Assembly: GCF_030867145.1 (NCBI RefSeq)
Contig: NC_134431.1
Location: 9,997,089 to 10,061,088 of the forward strand
Reading direction: 5' to 3'
DNA: 64,000 nt
Source: Opisthocomus hoazin
Taxonomy: Eukaryota; Chordata; Aves; Opisthocomiformes; Opisthocomidae
Shown here: positions 38,015-53,000 of the stretch, in pieces
How the letters are laid out: every line of letters begins with the position of its first letter
Numbering within the stretch: the first letter of the stretch is position 1
Notes under the pieces: model-generated
What the model was told of the DNA's origin: nothing
The model's input: only the letters and a program-made list of their open reading frames with translations
Databases searched by the model: none
Position numbers and translations under genes: made by a program

Positions 38015-41000
38015 GTAAGTGGATCTCATGAGTGACTAATAAAGTTTAATTTCTTTTTGGCTCTTCTGTCTGTATAGCAAACTTCAGTAGAAGTTTATGC
38101 AGTAACCTCTTTGCAGAAGTTCTCAATATCCTTTTAAAACGCCCCCCCCAAAATAATGAGGGATGGATATAAATATAAATTTTTTTTTTTTTGCTTTATG
38201 CAGTTGTATTTTTCTGTATTTTCCTGTATTCCTGTTTTGTTGTGGGGTTTTTTTTGTGCTGTTGTTATTTAAAACAGTGCTACTGCTCACAATAAACCAG
38301 GATTTACTTCTATCAGGTTGTGGCTTTTAAAAACAGTGAGGAGGCAATATCTCAACGTCCTGCTTTGAACTGAGAGCTTTTATTAATAGCAGAAGTGTTA
38401 AAGAGCTCAGTAGTAAAGAAGCTACAGTACCTTCTGTCAGACTTGTTCTGTGTTTCTGTTCTTGTGAAACTCTGAGAAAATGTTCATGTGTTGATTATTT
38501 TAAATAGACGCTTGAGGAATCATAGGACTCCTGTGAGAAAAATCAGTTCATCTTTTGCTAACCTTAGTATATTCTCTTACAGCGGAAAAGTTTCTTGAGT
38601 CAGTTGAAGGAAGCCAGAATTATCCACTGTTACTCTTAACGCTGCTGGAGAAATCACAGGAAAATGTCATCAAAGTTTGTGCATCTGTAACATTCAAGAA
38701 TTATATTAAAAGGAACTGGAGAATTGTAGGTATCCTACTGAGTAGTGCTAAGATTTAATAATCCTTTTAAGGTACAATGTGATGTTCTACAGTAACCTTG
38801 AAAAATGTGTGTGTATCTACTCTGTGAAAGAAAGTAGATCATTCAGAGAACAAATACAGGGTGTAATTTACTGATGAGGGTCTAAAACCTGGACCATAGC
38901 AGTCCATTCTATTAAAAAGACTACAGCTGGGTGAGAAAATGATGAACGAATAATTTCCTCTAATACTATATGCATCTTTTGCAGAAGTGCGATATTTAAA
39001 GCTCATTTAGCTAGCAGTAATATTTATATTAAAATGATTGTGAACTGTCTATACACATGAGCTGGCCAGTTTGGCCTGTATCTATTGTCATAGTGTTACA
39101 AACTTTTCAAGCCAGCACTGCAGCTGAAAGTGATGATACTAGCTTCCCTTTCATCTAAATGCTTCTGGGACTTAGAATAGTGTCAGACAGTTTATTTTGG
39201 TGGCCTTGCCAGTTTAACACTTAGAAGTATTGGTAGACATAAAATAGAAGTGTTCCCATTTAATCCCATTTTCTCCTTTGTTTTGAAGAGGTCAGAAACA
39301 TTTTTGACTCGGAGCTTTCAGCATTCACAAAATTCAGTTCATGGTAGAAAGTATTACGTTTGAGAGCTCCTTCAGCAAGGCGAGGTTTTAATTCATGCTG
39401 TTTGTGTCTGGAAAACATCAAATGTATAATGTTGGTTTACTACAGGGAAACCGATACATATTTCATCATTACATCTTAGCTGGTACCTGTCTGCAAATTT
39501 GCATGTGATTTCTCCCCTCCCCGCATACTAATATTAAGAAGCTGTAGCAGTCCTAGATCTGGTTATATTTGATAAGATCAGCACATTCAGTCTGGCATGA
39601 AATTTCTAGAACTTTGTTTCTGTAATACTGTATTCTCAGTCATTTCTCCCAAATTACATCTTTATCTGTAGTATGTGTAAGCAGAAATAATGTTCTGTTA
39701 CGGAATAAATTTGCAAGTGGCTTCCATTTTATGGATTTCTGATGTAATTCAGAATGAGGTTTTGTTTTGGAGTAGGTGAAGATGCTATGCAGTAAGTGCA
39801 TCCAGAGGACTGTTATGATTGCTGTGTGGCTTCAAGCACGTTGTTTTGTCCGAAATAGAAGCTTTCATTTCAAGAGCAGCTGCGTGAACATAAAATACGG
39901 CCCTAAGGGTAGCTTACCTGGATCACATGGTTTAATTTAGCAACCTTGGACTTGGTTGATACAAAGCGCAATGGAAGTAAAAGAGTTTTGCCTATTCAGA
40001 AACTTGGATTTGGTAGAGCCAGATGTACAGGCCACTTCTGGAGTGAGGGAAGAGTTTGCTTTTTTAAATTTATTTTTAATATACAGAATACTTATCTATG
40101 CGCTGCCTCTCATGTCTTGCAAAAAGATCTCATTTCTTTGAAAAATCTAATAAGTAACTCTTAGGAGTAGGATTTGCTGTTGCTGATCTCTCCGCCAGCT
40201 CTGTCCTTATCTATCTAAACGCATAGCAGTGAGTCCTGCCTCCCTACTTGGAGATTGCCTAAGTACAGTTATTGCTGCCTTTTACATAATATAAACTTGT
40301 AAAGCTCAGGTTTTAAAGATCATCATATTTTTGTGGTTTTTAATGTATGTATACAATGACTCTGTACATTCTGATTCAGTGCAATGTGATAGAAGTGGGA
40401 AAGCAAGTCCTTTGTGTCTTATTTTTATAACTGCTTGTTTATAGCTAAACATAACTATTGAATTTTTGAAGTTACTGAATTCTTTTGTAAGTTTATGGGA
40501 AGGTGGTGAAAGGGAGTTAAGAAGGGAGGTAGTAGTGCCATCTGGTTTAAGCATCTTAAGATTGTTGAGTTGCTCTCTGGAGGTGCTTACCTCTTGTAAC
40601 TGCTGGGTAATTTCTAGGTTTCTGAACTTCAGTGCTGTCGTCACAGATAATGTGACTACCACTGCTGTCACTGGGTGGTGACAAGCCTCATTATTTTATT
40701 TCTTTAGTAGAAATTTTGTAACTTACTACCACTTGGCACTATTGACTAACCGGACTTCAAACTGATTAGAGAACTTAAAGTCAATGATATGGTGGTGTAA
40801 CCTGCACCTTCATGTACAGTTTCTAGAATGTATGGCTTGAGGCAGCTTGCACAAAATAAAGATTTGAGTTTGGCAGAAGTGAGGACAGAGATGTGGTTCG
40901 GTGCGGTGGAAGAGGAGACTTGGTTAAATTTACATGTTACTGGCATCTGCACCCACTCTTACAGAAGTCAGTGTAAGCAATTGGGTTCTGAAATGCTGAT

Positions 41001-44000
41001 ATTCACTTGTTTTGTAGAGTATACTGATGTGCCCGTGACTTAACTATTGTTTTACTTTTAGGTTGAGGATGAACCGAACAAAATATGTGAATCGGACAGG
41101 ATAGCCATTAAAGCCAACATAGTGCCCTTGATGCTTAGCAGCCCAGAACAAATTCAAAAGCAGGTAATGTGTCAAATCCCGATTATGTCTATGAGACTTT
41201 TGGAATATTTTAAGTGTGTCTAGAGGCTCTGATTGTTGGCAGGGCTCAGTTCCCTTACCAGTGAAGTCATCCCAGTCCAATTAACTTGGAGTATATTGAC
41301 ACAGCTACATCTGCCTACTTCAATGTTGATTTTTTTTTTTAAAGGCAATTATTGTAAAATATTTAGCTAGGTTCTAGCATTAGGCAGTTAAACATAGTAA
41401 TTGCAGAAGGTGAGACTGTGTGTGCACATTACATTTGAAGTGAGATTTATTTATTTGTGGTGAAAACTAGTAGATATTTAACCCCATGATTTTTGAATGT
41501 GACAAGAATAATAAGCATTTTTCTTAAATACTTGCAACATCTGCCATGACTGCTGTGGTTTTGGTAATGAGGAGCCTGCTGTTATATCATGTAATGGTTA
41601 TGTTTCCTTTCCAGTTAAGTGATGCTATTAGTATTATTGGTCGTGAAGACTTTCCTCAGAAATGGCCGGACTTGCTGACAGAAATGGTGAATCGCTTTCA
41701 GAGTGGAGATTTCCATGTCATTAATGGGGTCCTTCGCACTGCTCACTCCTTATTTAAAAGGTATTGGAAATAAGGGAGTTAGTATATGGATTGTGTATTT
41801 CTGTTCTACTCTAAGTTTTTACTGTCAGGCTTAATTTTGTAGATTTACAAAGTGTACAGTTGTGACTCCTAGTTACTGACTTTTTAATAAGAATTTAAGT
41901 GCTTGTTAAATTGTACATCTTGCATGGTATTGAATTATGTTGTTTAGTTCTTGCTTACTTGGCAGTAAAGATTTCAAGTTTCAGCACAAAAAAATTTAAT
42001 TGTCTGCAAGTTAATTTGGTAATAAATGTGAAGTCTTTTTCCTGTTTTTTGTGTACTTCTTTCACTTCTCAGGTATCGCCATGAATTTAAGTCAAATGAA
42101 TTATGGACAGAGATCAAACTTGTTCTTGATGCCTTTGCTTTGCCCTTGACAAATCTCTTTAAGGTATTTCTGTTTGAATCATTTCTAAAACAAGTTTAGC
42201 ATTCTGAAATGCTCATTATGAATGCCTGCAAAATGAAAACTGAAGAATAGTTGCTTTGAAACTGTTAACAAGGTTCAAACTAACGTCATGAAGGGAAACC
42301 TGACAGGATTGATAGAGGGAGGAAAAGGAAGGGTATTTTCTGTTTAAAAAAAAAAAGAAGTGTTACATGACACTTTTCAATACCTCTTATCAACGTAGTT
42401 TGTGTGTATGTGTGTTACTTGACTGAATTTTATGTCTTTTTCTAGGCAACTATTGAACTTTGCAGCACACATGCAAATGATGCTAGTGCTTTGAAGGTTC
42501 TCTTTTCTTCTCTCATTCTTATTGCGAAGCTGTTCTACAGTTTAAACTTTCAGGTGAATCTCCGTGTTCTTCTAATAGTTTTGCTTTGATCTCACAAAGC
42601 TGTTATGCTCTTATTTATAGGATCCATTTGAGGCAGCCTTTAAGGCCATGCTTTATCGCAAAAATAAAAGTTGACAGTCTGCATTAACGCTGGAGTAAAG
42701 GCACAGTAAGGATGGGGTTAATTAACATGTTAGCTTGGCCCTATCTAAACAGAAGTTCAAGAGACTCTAAGCTCTTGTCATAGCAAGGAGGTGTTGTATG
42801 GGTAGCTCGCAGAGTATGGGCTGTGGAAGATGGAAGTCAAATGCCTGAGTTTGTACTCGTTGTGCTCCTTTATAAATACATCTATACTGACGTGAACTCA
42901 GTTGTGGAGATGAAAGTCAGTTAAAACTAGTAGCTCTGTAACACTATAGTAGCAAGTAATTCTGGTAGCAGCGTGGGGTTTTTTGTCTTGCAATCAGATC
43001 TACATTTCTAACTTTAGTAGGTAAATGCGGTATATGAAAAATGGTAAAAAGATACTTTGAGGTGACGTGTATTTAGTGTCTCAACGCAAACAGAGGTCTG
43101 TGAAGTGTGATGATTGTGCCTGGATTGCTTGGGCTGTTCTTCCCTACTGGGCAAAAGAGCAAGCTGGAGTTGAGAGGCTTGTGCTCTCTTGTTCTGAAGA
43201 GCAAGAGGCAATAAGGTTCTTCCTTTATAAAACGGTAGGCTATGTAGGGTGTGAGCTATTTGGAAACAGTGTATTCCAAAGCCTCTCCAGGGTTTTTGTT
43301 TGGGAGAAGGAAGAGACAAGTGTTTCATTTTGAAGATTGTTTTCCACACTTTGTTGCCCCTCAATAGATTGTCAGGTGGATACATACTACTTACAGTGTA
43401 GGTGTATTATCTAAGCCGTGCAATCAGAAATGAAAATGTACATTTGTGCTTTTGCTTCACAGGATCTTCCTGAGTTCTTTGAAGATAACATGGAAACATG
43501 GATGACAAATTTTCATAGTCTTCTAACTTTAGATAATAAACTTTTACAGACCGATGTAAGTACTGCATAAACCTCCTGGTTTGCCTCTGTGTAATGGAGA
43601 AGGTTGACTGAGAACTTAGGACTAACTCTGAACAATCCAATGTTTTCTTTGTTGGGTAAAAAAAGGAATAAAATAACTATAAGAAAATGGTGTTTAAGAG
43701 ACATTGCCCCATTGTCTAAGAAATTTGAGGTCCGGTTCTTGAAGTTATATCTCAGATACAGGTATGTGCAGCTGTGCACAGAAATCATCCATGAGTAGAT
43801 GCTTTTGAGGACATCTGCTGAAGTAACCTGATCATTAGAGAGTCACAATGCTTGGGTTTTCTATACCTTTCAGCTGGTTCATGCACTATGAGTTTTAGAA
43901 AACAGGATATCTTAAAGAACTTGAAACAGTTGAATGTAGAAGGCATGACATCCCTAAGTACTTTCATTTAGCATTTGCTGACTTTGTCTAATTATAAGAA

Positions 44001-47000
44001 TGATTAATTTCACAAGTGAAAGATGATACGAAGTCATCAAAGCTCAAATTAATTTTGTGCATGCCTTTCTTCATTTGATATGCTGTCTTCCACATGCAGT
44101 GCAATAGTTTGCCATGTGATGGAGCCAAAGCAACTGATAAATTTATTTATAATACATAGGGAGGCATATTAAGTGTATCCTGTGCTGTAGTTTCATCGTT
44201 GTTTTAGGCTAATGCTGCTGCTAAAAGAAGCTTTGTTGCTCTTTTCTCTTCTCTTATCTTCTCTTGTGTCTTTGATCTGTTGCCCAGCACAAACATTCAC
44301 GCAGCTGCATGCTGAACTGAGTCAGAAAGTGATAGGGATTAAAACTGACAGGTGGGGATTGGGGGGAGAGATGGAGCTGGGATGGTATTTTGTTGTTGGT
44401 TTGTTTTTTTGTTTTGGTTTGGTTTTATTACGTCCAGCTCAGTTTCCCCGTTCACTTTGTTTTGTGGCTCCACAAGCATCTGTGCTGGTATGGTGAAGGG
44501 GAGGGAACTACTTTTACAATTAATCCAATTTAAAGTAGCAAGATACGATGTCTTCTAAGCATATTTTTTTCAACACCTTGTGTTATCTTTTTCCTGTTGC
44601 ATTTGTAAATTAATTTCATATCAAACTTTGTCAGGTCTAAATGATTTAAAAAGCATAGTACTTTCATTTGAAGTGTGGGTCTAATTTATAACTTGCGGTG
44701 CAGTTCCAGTACAAATCCGCAAAATACAGTACTTCTAGGGACGTGAGAGGGCTTTCTCTCACCTATTTAGAACATGGTAAAATAGTAGTGTGAATATTTC
44801 CTTCAAATATGTTGATACTTCTAATACTTAAGTAGTGTTGAAGTTTGGATGTTTAAGTTCTTAGTTTTGTTTTATGTGAGGATGAAGAGGAAGCTGGATT
44901 ACTGGAGCTCCTGAAATCACAGATTTGTGATAATGCTGCTTTATATGCTCAAAAATATGATGAAGAATTCCAGCCCTACCTGCCACGTTTTGTAACAGCA
45001 ATCTGGAATCTCTTAGTCACAACAGGCCAGGAAGTGAAATATGACTTGGTAAGTTATTATAAGCTGATTTTGTCAAGTTTAATAATGAATTATAAAGTGG
45101 TCAGTCATGCTAGAATTGTACATGTTCTGTTTGTGTTGTTCTAGCTGGTTAGTAATGCAATCCAGTTTCTGGCCTCAGTTTGTGAGAGACCACATTACAA
45201 GCACCTGTTTGAAGACCAGAATACATTGACAAGCATCTGTGAAAAAGTTATTGTTCCCAATATGGAATTTAGAGGTAACTTTTTGAGACATAAGTTTTCA
45301 AAGGCACAATAAAATCTATTTGTAATTATAGTGATATGTGGCTTTGCAGGACTAAGAATTGAGGATTACCTCTTGTGTACCTTAGTACTAGATTCAAAAC
45401 CAAGTTTCTACAACAGATTGCTGTCCTATGGGCTTTGTAGAATTGTATGAATATATCTAATAATTTTTCTGTCTTACTGGGATCTCAGACTGAAAAGTAT
45501 AGGAAGCCTAGGTTATATGCCGGCAATAATTTTTCATGATTATAGTGAATATCGGAATAATTCAAGGAGTCTAAATAGGCATGGATATCAGGCCTACTAA
45601 ATTGTAATGTCTATTTCTCCAAGTTTTGATGGGCTCATATTAATCCTAGTATCTAAAATGCAGTGAGGATGTATTGTAATGGCAAGAAGCTTCTCTCTCT
45701 CTTAAGTCTTTGGCTCTGGAAGCCTCTTTAAATATACTGAGTGTTGAATATGTCCCATCTTTTTTTCTTTCTTTATTTTTTTAAATCGGGAATACATCAG
45801 CCTATGAGTATGAAAGACTAATTTGTGGGGCAGCAGCAAGCTAAACAGACTAGTCTGGCTGCATGTTTCTAATTATTTTTTATTAATGTTATAGAAAAGT
45901 ACTTAGAAAAAATAGCAAGTTGATAATAATACAGCTTTTTAACATAAAAAAAAACCCAGAGACGTCAGTCTTTAAACTTTTATGTATTTTATATTTTCAG
46001 CGGCTGATGAAGAAGCATTTGAAGATAATTCTGAAGAATATATAAGAAGGGATTTGGAAGGATCTGGTAATCCACTGATTTGTACTAAGAACACTTGGTC
46101 TTTAAATACAGCTCTAAAGAGATGAAGCAATTTGCTGAAGCTTTTATAAGATATTTTTTGAATTGGGAACGTTCCCTCCCCCACAGGAGATTTTATCCAG
46201 TTTTTGATCAAGTCTACTTAACGAGGTGCCCATCACAGTGTCTTTTTGTTTTGAACAATTTTTGCAGAGTTTTTTTCCTTAATTGGATTGGTATGTCTCC
46301 TGCACTGCACCCATTCTCATTTCAGCAAATATAGCCTGTAAGTCAGTGCTAAATAGTGACCGCAGTTGTGTATTTAGTTCCTATGTACAGAGTTTTAAAT
46401 AACATGAAGAGCCTGTGTCTGTATTTAGTAGGCTGTCATGTTTAAACTGAAATTCTGACCAGTGTTGCATACAAATCTGTGATCAAGCCAGCTGGACACC
46501 AGCCAGCCCTTGTACACTGGCACTGTGTTCAAACCAGTACAGTAAAAGTCCTGAAAACACAGTGCTGTGCTAACAGAGCTACTTGATTATCTGATTGTAG
46601 CTGACTGGTCTTCAACCAGGGCAGAGCACAAATGGAGCAAATCCAGATCTGTATGAAAATTCTGTATATGCTGTTCTGTGCCAGTAACAGTTTACTGACT
46701 GACTTTTAGATTAATGACACTTCATAAGAGATTTCAGAAATTACTGTAGATTTGCAGTGGAGGACAAAAATAGGAGGAAAATGTTTTAGAACTTTTTTTC
46801 AAACAAATGTTTTATCATTCTTATCCAGGATTGGCTGCATTTTAAGTATTTGTGAAGCTTATATTTGTTGGGCACTTCTGCTTTTAAGATAATTGAGGCA
46901 AGAGGTATTTGTGTTCTTCAGAGATTACTTTAGAAATGTACTCTGTTGTGTTTGACTTGCTTTGTTTTCCTCCTGTCACTTCTCTTAGTATATTGTACTA

Positions 47001-50000
47001 AAGGGCAGCTGGGGTTTATTTTTCTTTTCTTGAAACAAGGAATTTTTACAGATAATTTTTTTTTTTCTTTGTTTTTTCTTCACGAAAATGTGCTGATTCA
47101 GTGTGGTAGTCCGGCAGCTAAGTACCACACAGCAGCTTGCTCACTCCCCACTCTGCTGCAAGGGGAGGAGGGAGAGAATAGGAAGAGTAAAAGTGAGAAG
47201 ACTCATGGACAGAGATAAAGACAATTAAAGTGAAAGGAAGAAAGAAAAGAGAACAGGGGTGGGGGGGAAGTAGTCAATGACTCGCCACCTCCCACAGGTA
47301 GACTGATGCCCAGCCTGTCCCTAAGCAGTGGCTACCTCCCCAAAACCCTCTCCCCTCAGTTTTTACTGCTAAGCATGACATTATATGGTATGGAATATCC
47401 CTTCGGTCGATTTGGATCAGCTATCCAGGTTGTATCGCCTCCCAACTTCTTGCCCACCCCCAGCCTTCTTGCTGGGAAGGAAAAAGAGAAAGCCTTGACA
47501 CTGTGCAAGCACTCTTCAGCAACAGCCAAAACACCGGGGTGTTATCAGTAGTTTTAGTCACTAGCACAAAACACAGCACCATATGGGCTGCTGTGGAGAA
47601 AATTAACTCCATCCCAACCAGATTTGGGGGCGTAATTGTCAACGTAATAAAAAGCCTCCCCCTGCATGCTTACTGAAACTTGCTTTAGAGGGCAGTAAAA
47701 CTTGTGAATATGCATGCAGAATTGGTAGGTGTCCATTCCTCTTTTTTATTGTACAAATAGTCTCTATTATGACAGTAAGTATAAGACTTAAATGTGTTCT
47801 TATGCATCAGTGTGGAGGATTGCAATAATTAACGTGAAGTCTGGCTGTAACTGGAAAAGCTGTATATTATGAATACATTATTATTATGTTGATTAATATG
47901 AAAAGCTGTATACTTTCTCATATCCAAAGTGTCTTTGATTCTCATGCAGATATTGACACCAGGCGCAGAGCAGCTTGTGATCTAGTTAGAGGCTTGTGCA
48001 AATTTTTTGAAGGACCTGTGACAGGGATTTTTTCTGGATATGTTAATTCCATGCTGCAAGAATATGCAAAGAATCCATCTGTTAACTGGAAGCACAAAGA
48101 TGCAGCTATTTACCTTGTTACATCTTTGGCATCCAAAGCTCAAACACAGAAGGTACTTTGTCATTCTATTCATTTTAATCCATATACATTCAAATATTAT
48201 AGCATATATGAGGACTACAATTCATTTTATGCTGCTTCAGAATAACAGTAACTCTATTTGTAGTAGTTTAATGTTGATGAGATTAAAAGTTGTCCATTAT
48301 AGAATCCTATCACAGTTGGTAATTTGGTGGTATCTGATCTTCAGATAGATTGGGCAAAATCAGCAACCGTGTGTCACCATTTGGCAGGCCTTATTAGCGT
48401 GTGTGAAGCAGCCATACAAACAAAATTAGCTTGGGTCTAGACGCTCTGAGTTTTTAAATGCTACTGAGCCAGAGTTCGTAAGCTATGGAAGGCCAAATTC
48501 AGCTTTACAGAAGATCAGAAGTGTTAAGCAGACTAGAAGGAATCTCAGTGACTCTTACAGTTCTTGTCATTATGTTTCCTGTTATTTGAGTGTTTATGAT
48601 TTGGAAATGGCATGTGAATGCTGATGATGGCTGGAAGTGGATCTCATTACTTGTTTGGGAGAAAGCAACTAAGGCTGGATGCATTGAAAAGCCACAACTG
48701 AGCTAAATTGTTATTTGGAAACAGTAGCATTGTATCAAATGTCCTACAGAACAGATTTTAATATCCTAATAAACATTTTAAATTGTTATTACAGTTCAAA
48801 TCTCAGTGGCTTTACAAGACATGTTTGAGGCAAACATAGTAAAGCCTGTTGTACAGTGTCTTTATGCAATTTTGCTGTGTTTTCCTAAAACTCTGGTTGT
48901 ATACTACTGCACAGCAATTGCTAAGAACAGTTATGCATAATGTGAACCAGAGTCTTCTAGCAATTAGAAAACTGCTGTGAGTTGTGCATCTTTCTTTTCT
49001 GTGCTATTTAGTGGCAAATATGGGATAACATCACTTGGATATTTATCAATCAAGCGTTCTATCTGAAAATCCTATTTTAAAAATTAGTTGCATTTTTCGT
49101 AAATTAGGTAGTTGTTATTTTGCTGCTCTAATTCTGAATTGGAGTTTGAGTCCTGAACTTTTCCGTTTTAAAAGACCTATCACAAAAAGGTATTGTAAGA
49201 TGTTGATATTTTCTGTCATAAATTTTGGTTGATTATTACTGTGTTACATGCTATTATTCCTCAACTCAGAGCTGGTAACTTGAACCTCAGTAGTGCTATG
49301 GCTGAAACCTAGAGAGTAAAAATAGGAAGAAAGAGAAACTGGATGGCGCTCTGCTAAAGATGCAATTGCAACAATCTCATCACGTGCATGCACACTTTAG
49401 AGTCCTTTTATTAAAAGCACATGAAATAAGTAAGAAAATTATCTGAATGTCAACATCTAAAACCAGAGTCGGTTTATTTTTTGCATTTCTAGCATGGAAT
49501 AACACAAGCCAATGAACTTGTTAATCTGACAGAATTCTTCGTGAATCACATTCAACCTGACTTAAAGTCCGCTAGTGGTAAGTTAATTTCAATATGGCAG
49601 TTTTTATGATACATCTACAACCTTGACAGTGACCATCGCTTGATGAGGCTCAAGCACTCATATATCAGCATAATCTTTGAGACAGAAAACTGCTAACACC
49701 TGGCACGCCGGAAAGTAATTCAAATTTTTTGGCCAGCAATGAATGAGCTTTTAAACAAAGGTGGATTACCACATGCTGTCTGCAAGATCAGAGCATGTAT
49801 GCGCATGATTGCTATCAGCTACATGCTTAAACTTGTTGAATCTGAGTAATTTGATTTCTGTATTTGAGACATTATGGCAGACTTCTATGCTATACGAAAC
49901 CCTGAGAAGTCAAAAATACCGGAGGCTAGGTTGTAGCCTGTATCAGCCCATACTGATGAGATTACAAATGTCTAGATTTAAGCCATGTAATTTATTTTAT

Positions 50001-53000
50001 GCTTCAGCAATTATCTTATGATATTTGGAACGTAGTGGATTGTCTTGGAATATGTGATTGGAGGTTGTTAAAATCTGAGCCAGAAGGGGAAATTTCATGT
50101 GCAATAGTTGGACTGTACACTTAATGGTACTGGGGCATGATTTGTATCTAAAAATGATATTCTGTCTAACAGTGCCGATACAGAAATGCGGAAACTAAGC
50201 AACATAGAGAAACATTGTGTGTATTATTTTTGAGGGGAAAAATCATGACTTAATGTCACCTCTTTATATAGTATATGTTCAGTAGTCACATTTATATGAA
50301 AAGTATCAACAAAACTTTCAATTTTTTTTATTGCAGTGAATGAATTCCCTGTGCTAAAAGCAGATGGTATCAAATATATAATGATTTTTAGAAACCAAGT
50401 AAGTTTTTCTTATGGTAAAAACGTATTGTAGTTTGTTACTTTATATTTGCCAAGCCTAATTTATCTTAGTTGGCCATATGTTAACAAGTGTTTGATAGTC
50501 ATATATAACACTTCATGCTGAATTTTTAGTTTTGAAAGTAAATGATATTGTTATAAATATCCAACTAACATGTAGTCTATATGCTATCCATATGCTGTGG
50601 GAGCACTGAACATCTTAGCATGCTTAGTTCTGTGACACACTCAGACTTTTTAAGTGAATGTCTAAATATACTTGATTGCTCATATCATTGCGGTAGTTGT
50701 TAAATAGAGTACAGCAACTTTGTCCTTTACCTTTTCTGATTTGTGAGGTGCAATAAATATTGAGTATTATTTCTAAATTTTAGATTACCTTTGCTCACCT
50801 CTTCCAAAATATATCTGTGCTTTTTTTGTTAAAGCTTGATATTTTTTGAATTGCCCGTAAAGCCCAAGTAAAATGGAAAAAGAAATATACATTAGGATTA
50901 TATGCACTTACTGACAATCAAATGCAACATTGATGTTCGGGGGAAGTATACAGGCGCTGACAGAAATAGGTATGTCTTGGTTGTCAAGGTGTGATTTAGC
51001 AACTGGAGGAGCCTTCTAAGATTTCTTCCTCTGCCAAGCTTTCAGTTTGTAGCTGATGAGCTCAGGGTGGTTATGCTCTAGTGTTGAACCATCTGTATTT
51101 TTACGTAACATGTATAATTTGTTGCTATATTTTTGTAGGTATCTAAAGAACAACTGTTGGTATCTATTCCTCTTTTAATCAATCATCTTCAAGCAGAAAG
51201 TATTGTGGTCCATACTTATGCAGCCCATGCTCTTGAAAGACTGTTTACCATGAGGGGGACAAATAATACTACCCTGTAAGTTTTCAAGCAGAAGTGAATT
51301 CATTGCTACATAGGTTTTGTCCATGGGGAATGAGAAATATCTGTAGGAGATCTTATATTTTTTAGTATTACAATATTGTAAAATGCTTGAAGTTTGTGAA
51401 TATCTTTCATCTTTAAAGAGCTGTGTTTCACTTAACAGCATTACAGCTGCAGAAATGGCACCATTTGTAGAAGTGCTATTAACGAACCTTTTTAAAGCAC
51501 TGACGCTTCCTGGCTCATCTGAAAATGAATACATTATGAAAGGTAAATGCTTTTTGAGTTCTGCAATGTAAGAGTAACTTTAACTTAAAATAAAGGCTTA
51601 TAGTTACAGCCTACTGAAATGTTTATTTGAAAATACTGCGTTATGCAAACATGCTAAAGAGGTGTGCGCAGCCTGCAGTTATTTACCAGGCTGTAGTAAG
51701 TCATCTTTGACTAAATTTATTGTACCAAAGAGAAACACTAAACATAATGGTACTGTGACAAATTAGTTCTCAAATGGTAGTCTTTGTATTGAGGACAGCT
51801 ACAGGAGCAGTGTCAGTAGGAGATCTGAGTGGGTTATGGCTAATAGTGTGCCAAGATTTGAGACTTGCCAAAGATAAATGATGTTCTTTGCGAAGTTGTT
51901 TAATCTTCTGTGCTCCGTCTATCGAATGGGGATAATGAGGCTTTGCTTTATCCTTTGTCATGATTGTAGATGATTGCTCTTGCAGCGATTGGTCTTTCTT
52001 CCTCTATCTAATTCCTTGGGATCCGATTTAATAGTAAAAGGTAAAGGATTTAGGCGTATGATGGATGACAGAAGTGTGTTTGTCTACAGAAGATAATACT
52101 TTGAATTTATTTGCAGCCATCATGAGGAGTTTTTCTCTGCTACAGGAATCCATAATTCCATACATCCCTTCTGTCATCACACAGCTTACACAGAAACTGC
52201 TGGCTGTCAGTAAGGTAAAGAAACGGGCTAGCTGAGCAAAATGTTCAATTTTTACCTTTTAGAGCAGTCTTTCTAAAGATTTATGTATACCTTGTTGTTT
52301 GTATTCTGTTAGAATACTGTAAATTGTTCAATGTTTTCTGACTAAAATAAGTAAAAACAGCCTTCCAGTGAAGTACTGTCTTCCTTTTAGGACATACTTT
52401 CAAATCATTTTCCCCTGCTCTTATCTGACATTTGGAAACGGCATATCTTTCTGTAATACTAGTTTGTTCTAGTATAAATGTTTCCTTGTGCAGAGGCCAG
52501 CATTACAATTATCTGTTTTTCTCACAATTCCTTTATTCTTTGTCCGTGAAGCTTCTGAGGCTAGTATAAAATTTAGCACTGAAATGTGGGATTAGATTAA
52601 ATAAATTACCCTCCTGCCTTTTGTGGGTTAAATCCTTTAGTTTTTTGTTCAGGCTGAGCTGATATCGTTGAACGTTGACATTAGGGAATGCTTTAGAATA
52701 CCTTCATCAACTACCAGAAAAACTTCTACTGTGTATATTTTAAACTTAACCTGCTAAGTATAAGAAGTGTTCAATAAAGAATTGACTAGACACTTGCAGG
52801 ATTGAAAAATATGTTTTTCCAGTTTTTGTTTTGTGGTACTTGAACTAATTTTCTAGTTTATGTAGAGCTTCTGAAAAACACTTGTTGTCTTAAAAATATT
52901 TATAAAAAACACCCCTTCTTTATGCATTAAAGGTTTTTGTTTGCTTTTATCTGTGGAATTAACTTTATTAGCATATTAATAAATAAATCATAAGTATCCT

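Noticed and set aside
43014..43385. 123-codon minus-strand frame in CSE1L intron 7
   Set aside because: No domain, no transcript signal, and within an intron of the opposite strand.
44195..44560. Possible repeat in CSE1L intron 8 with pyrimidine- and T/G-rich stretches
   Set aside because: Looks repeat-derived, but I could not match it to a family with confidence.
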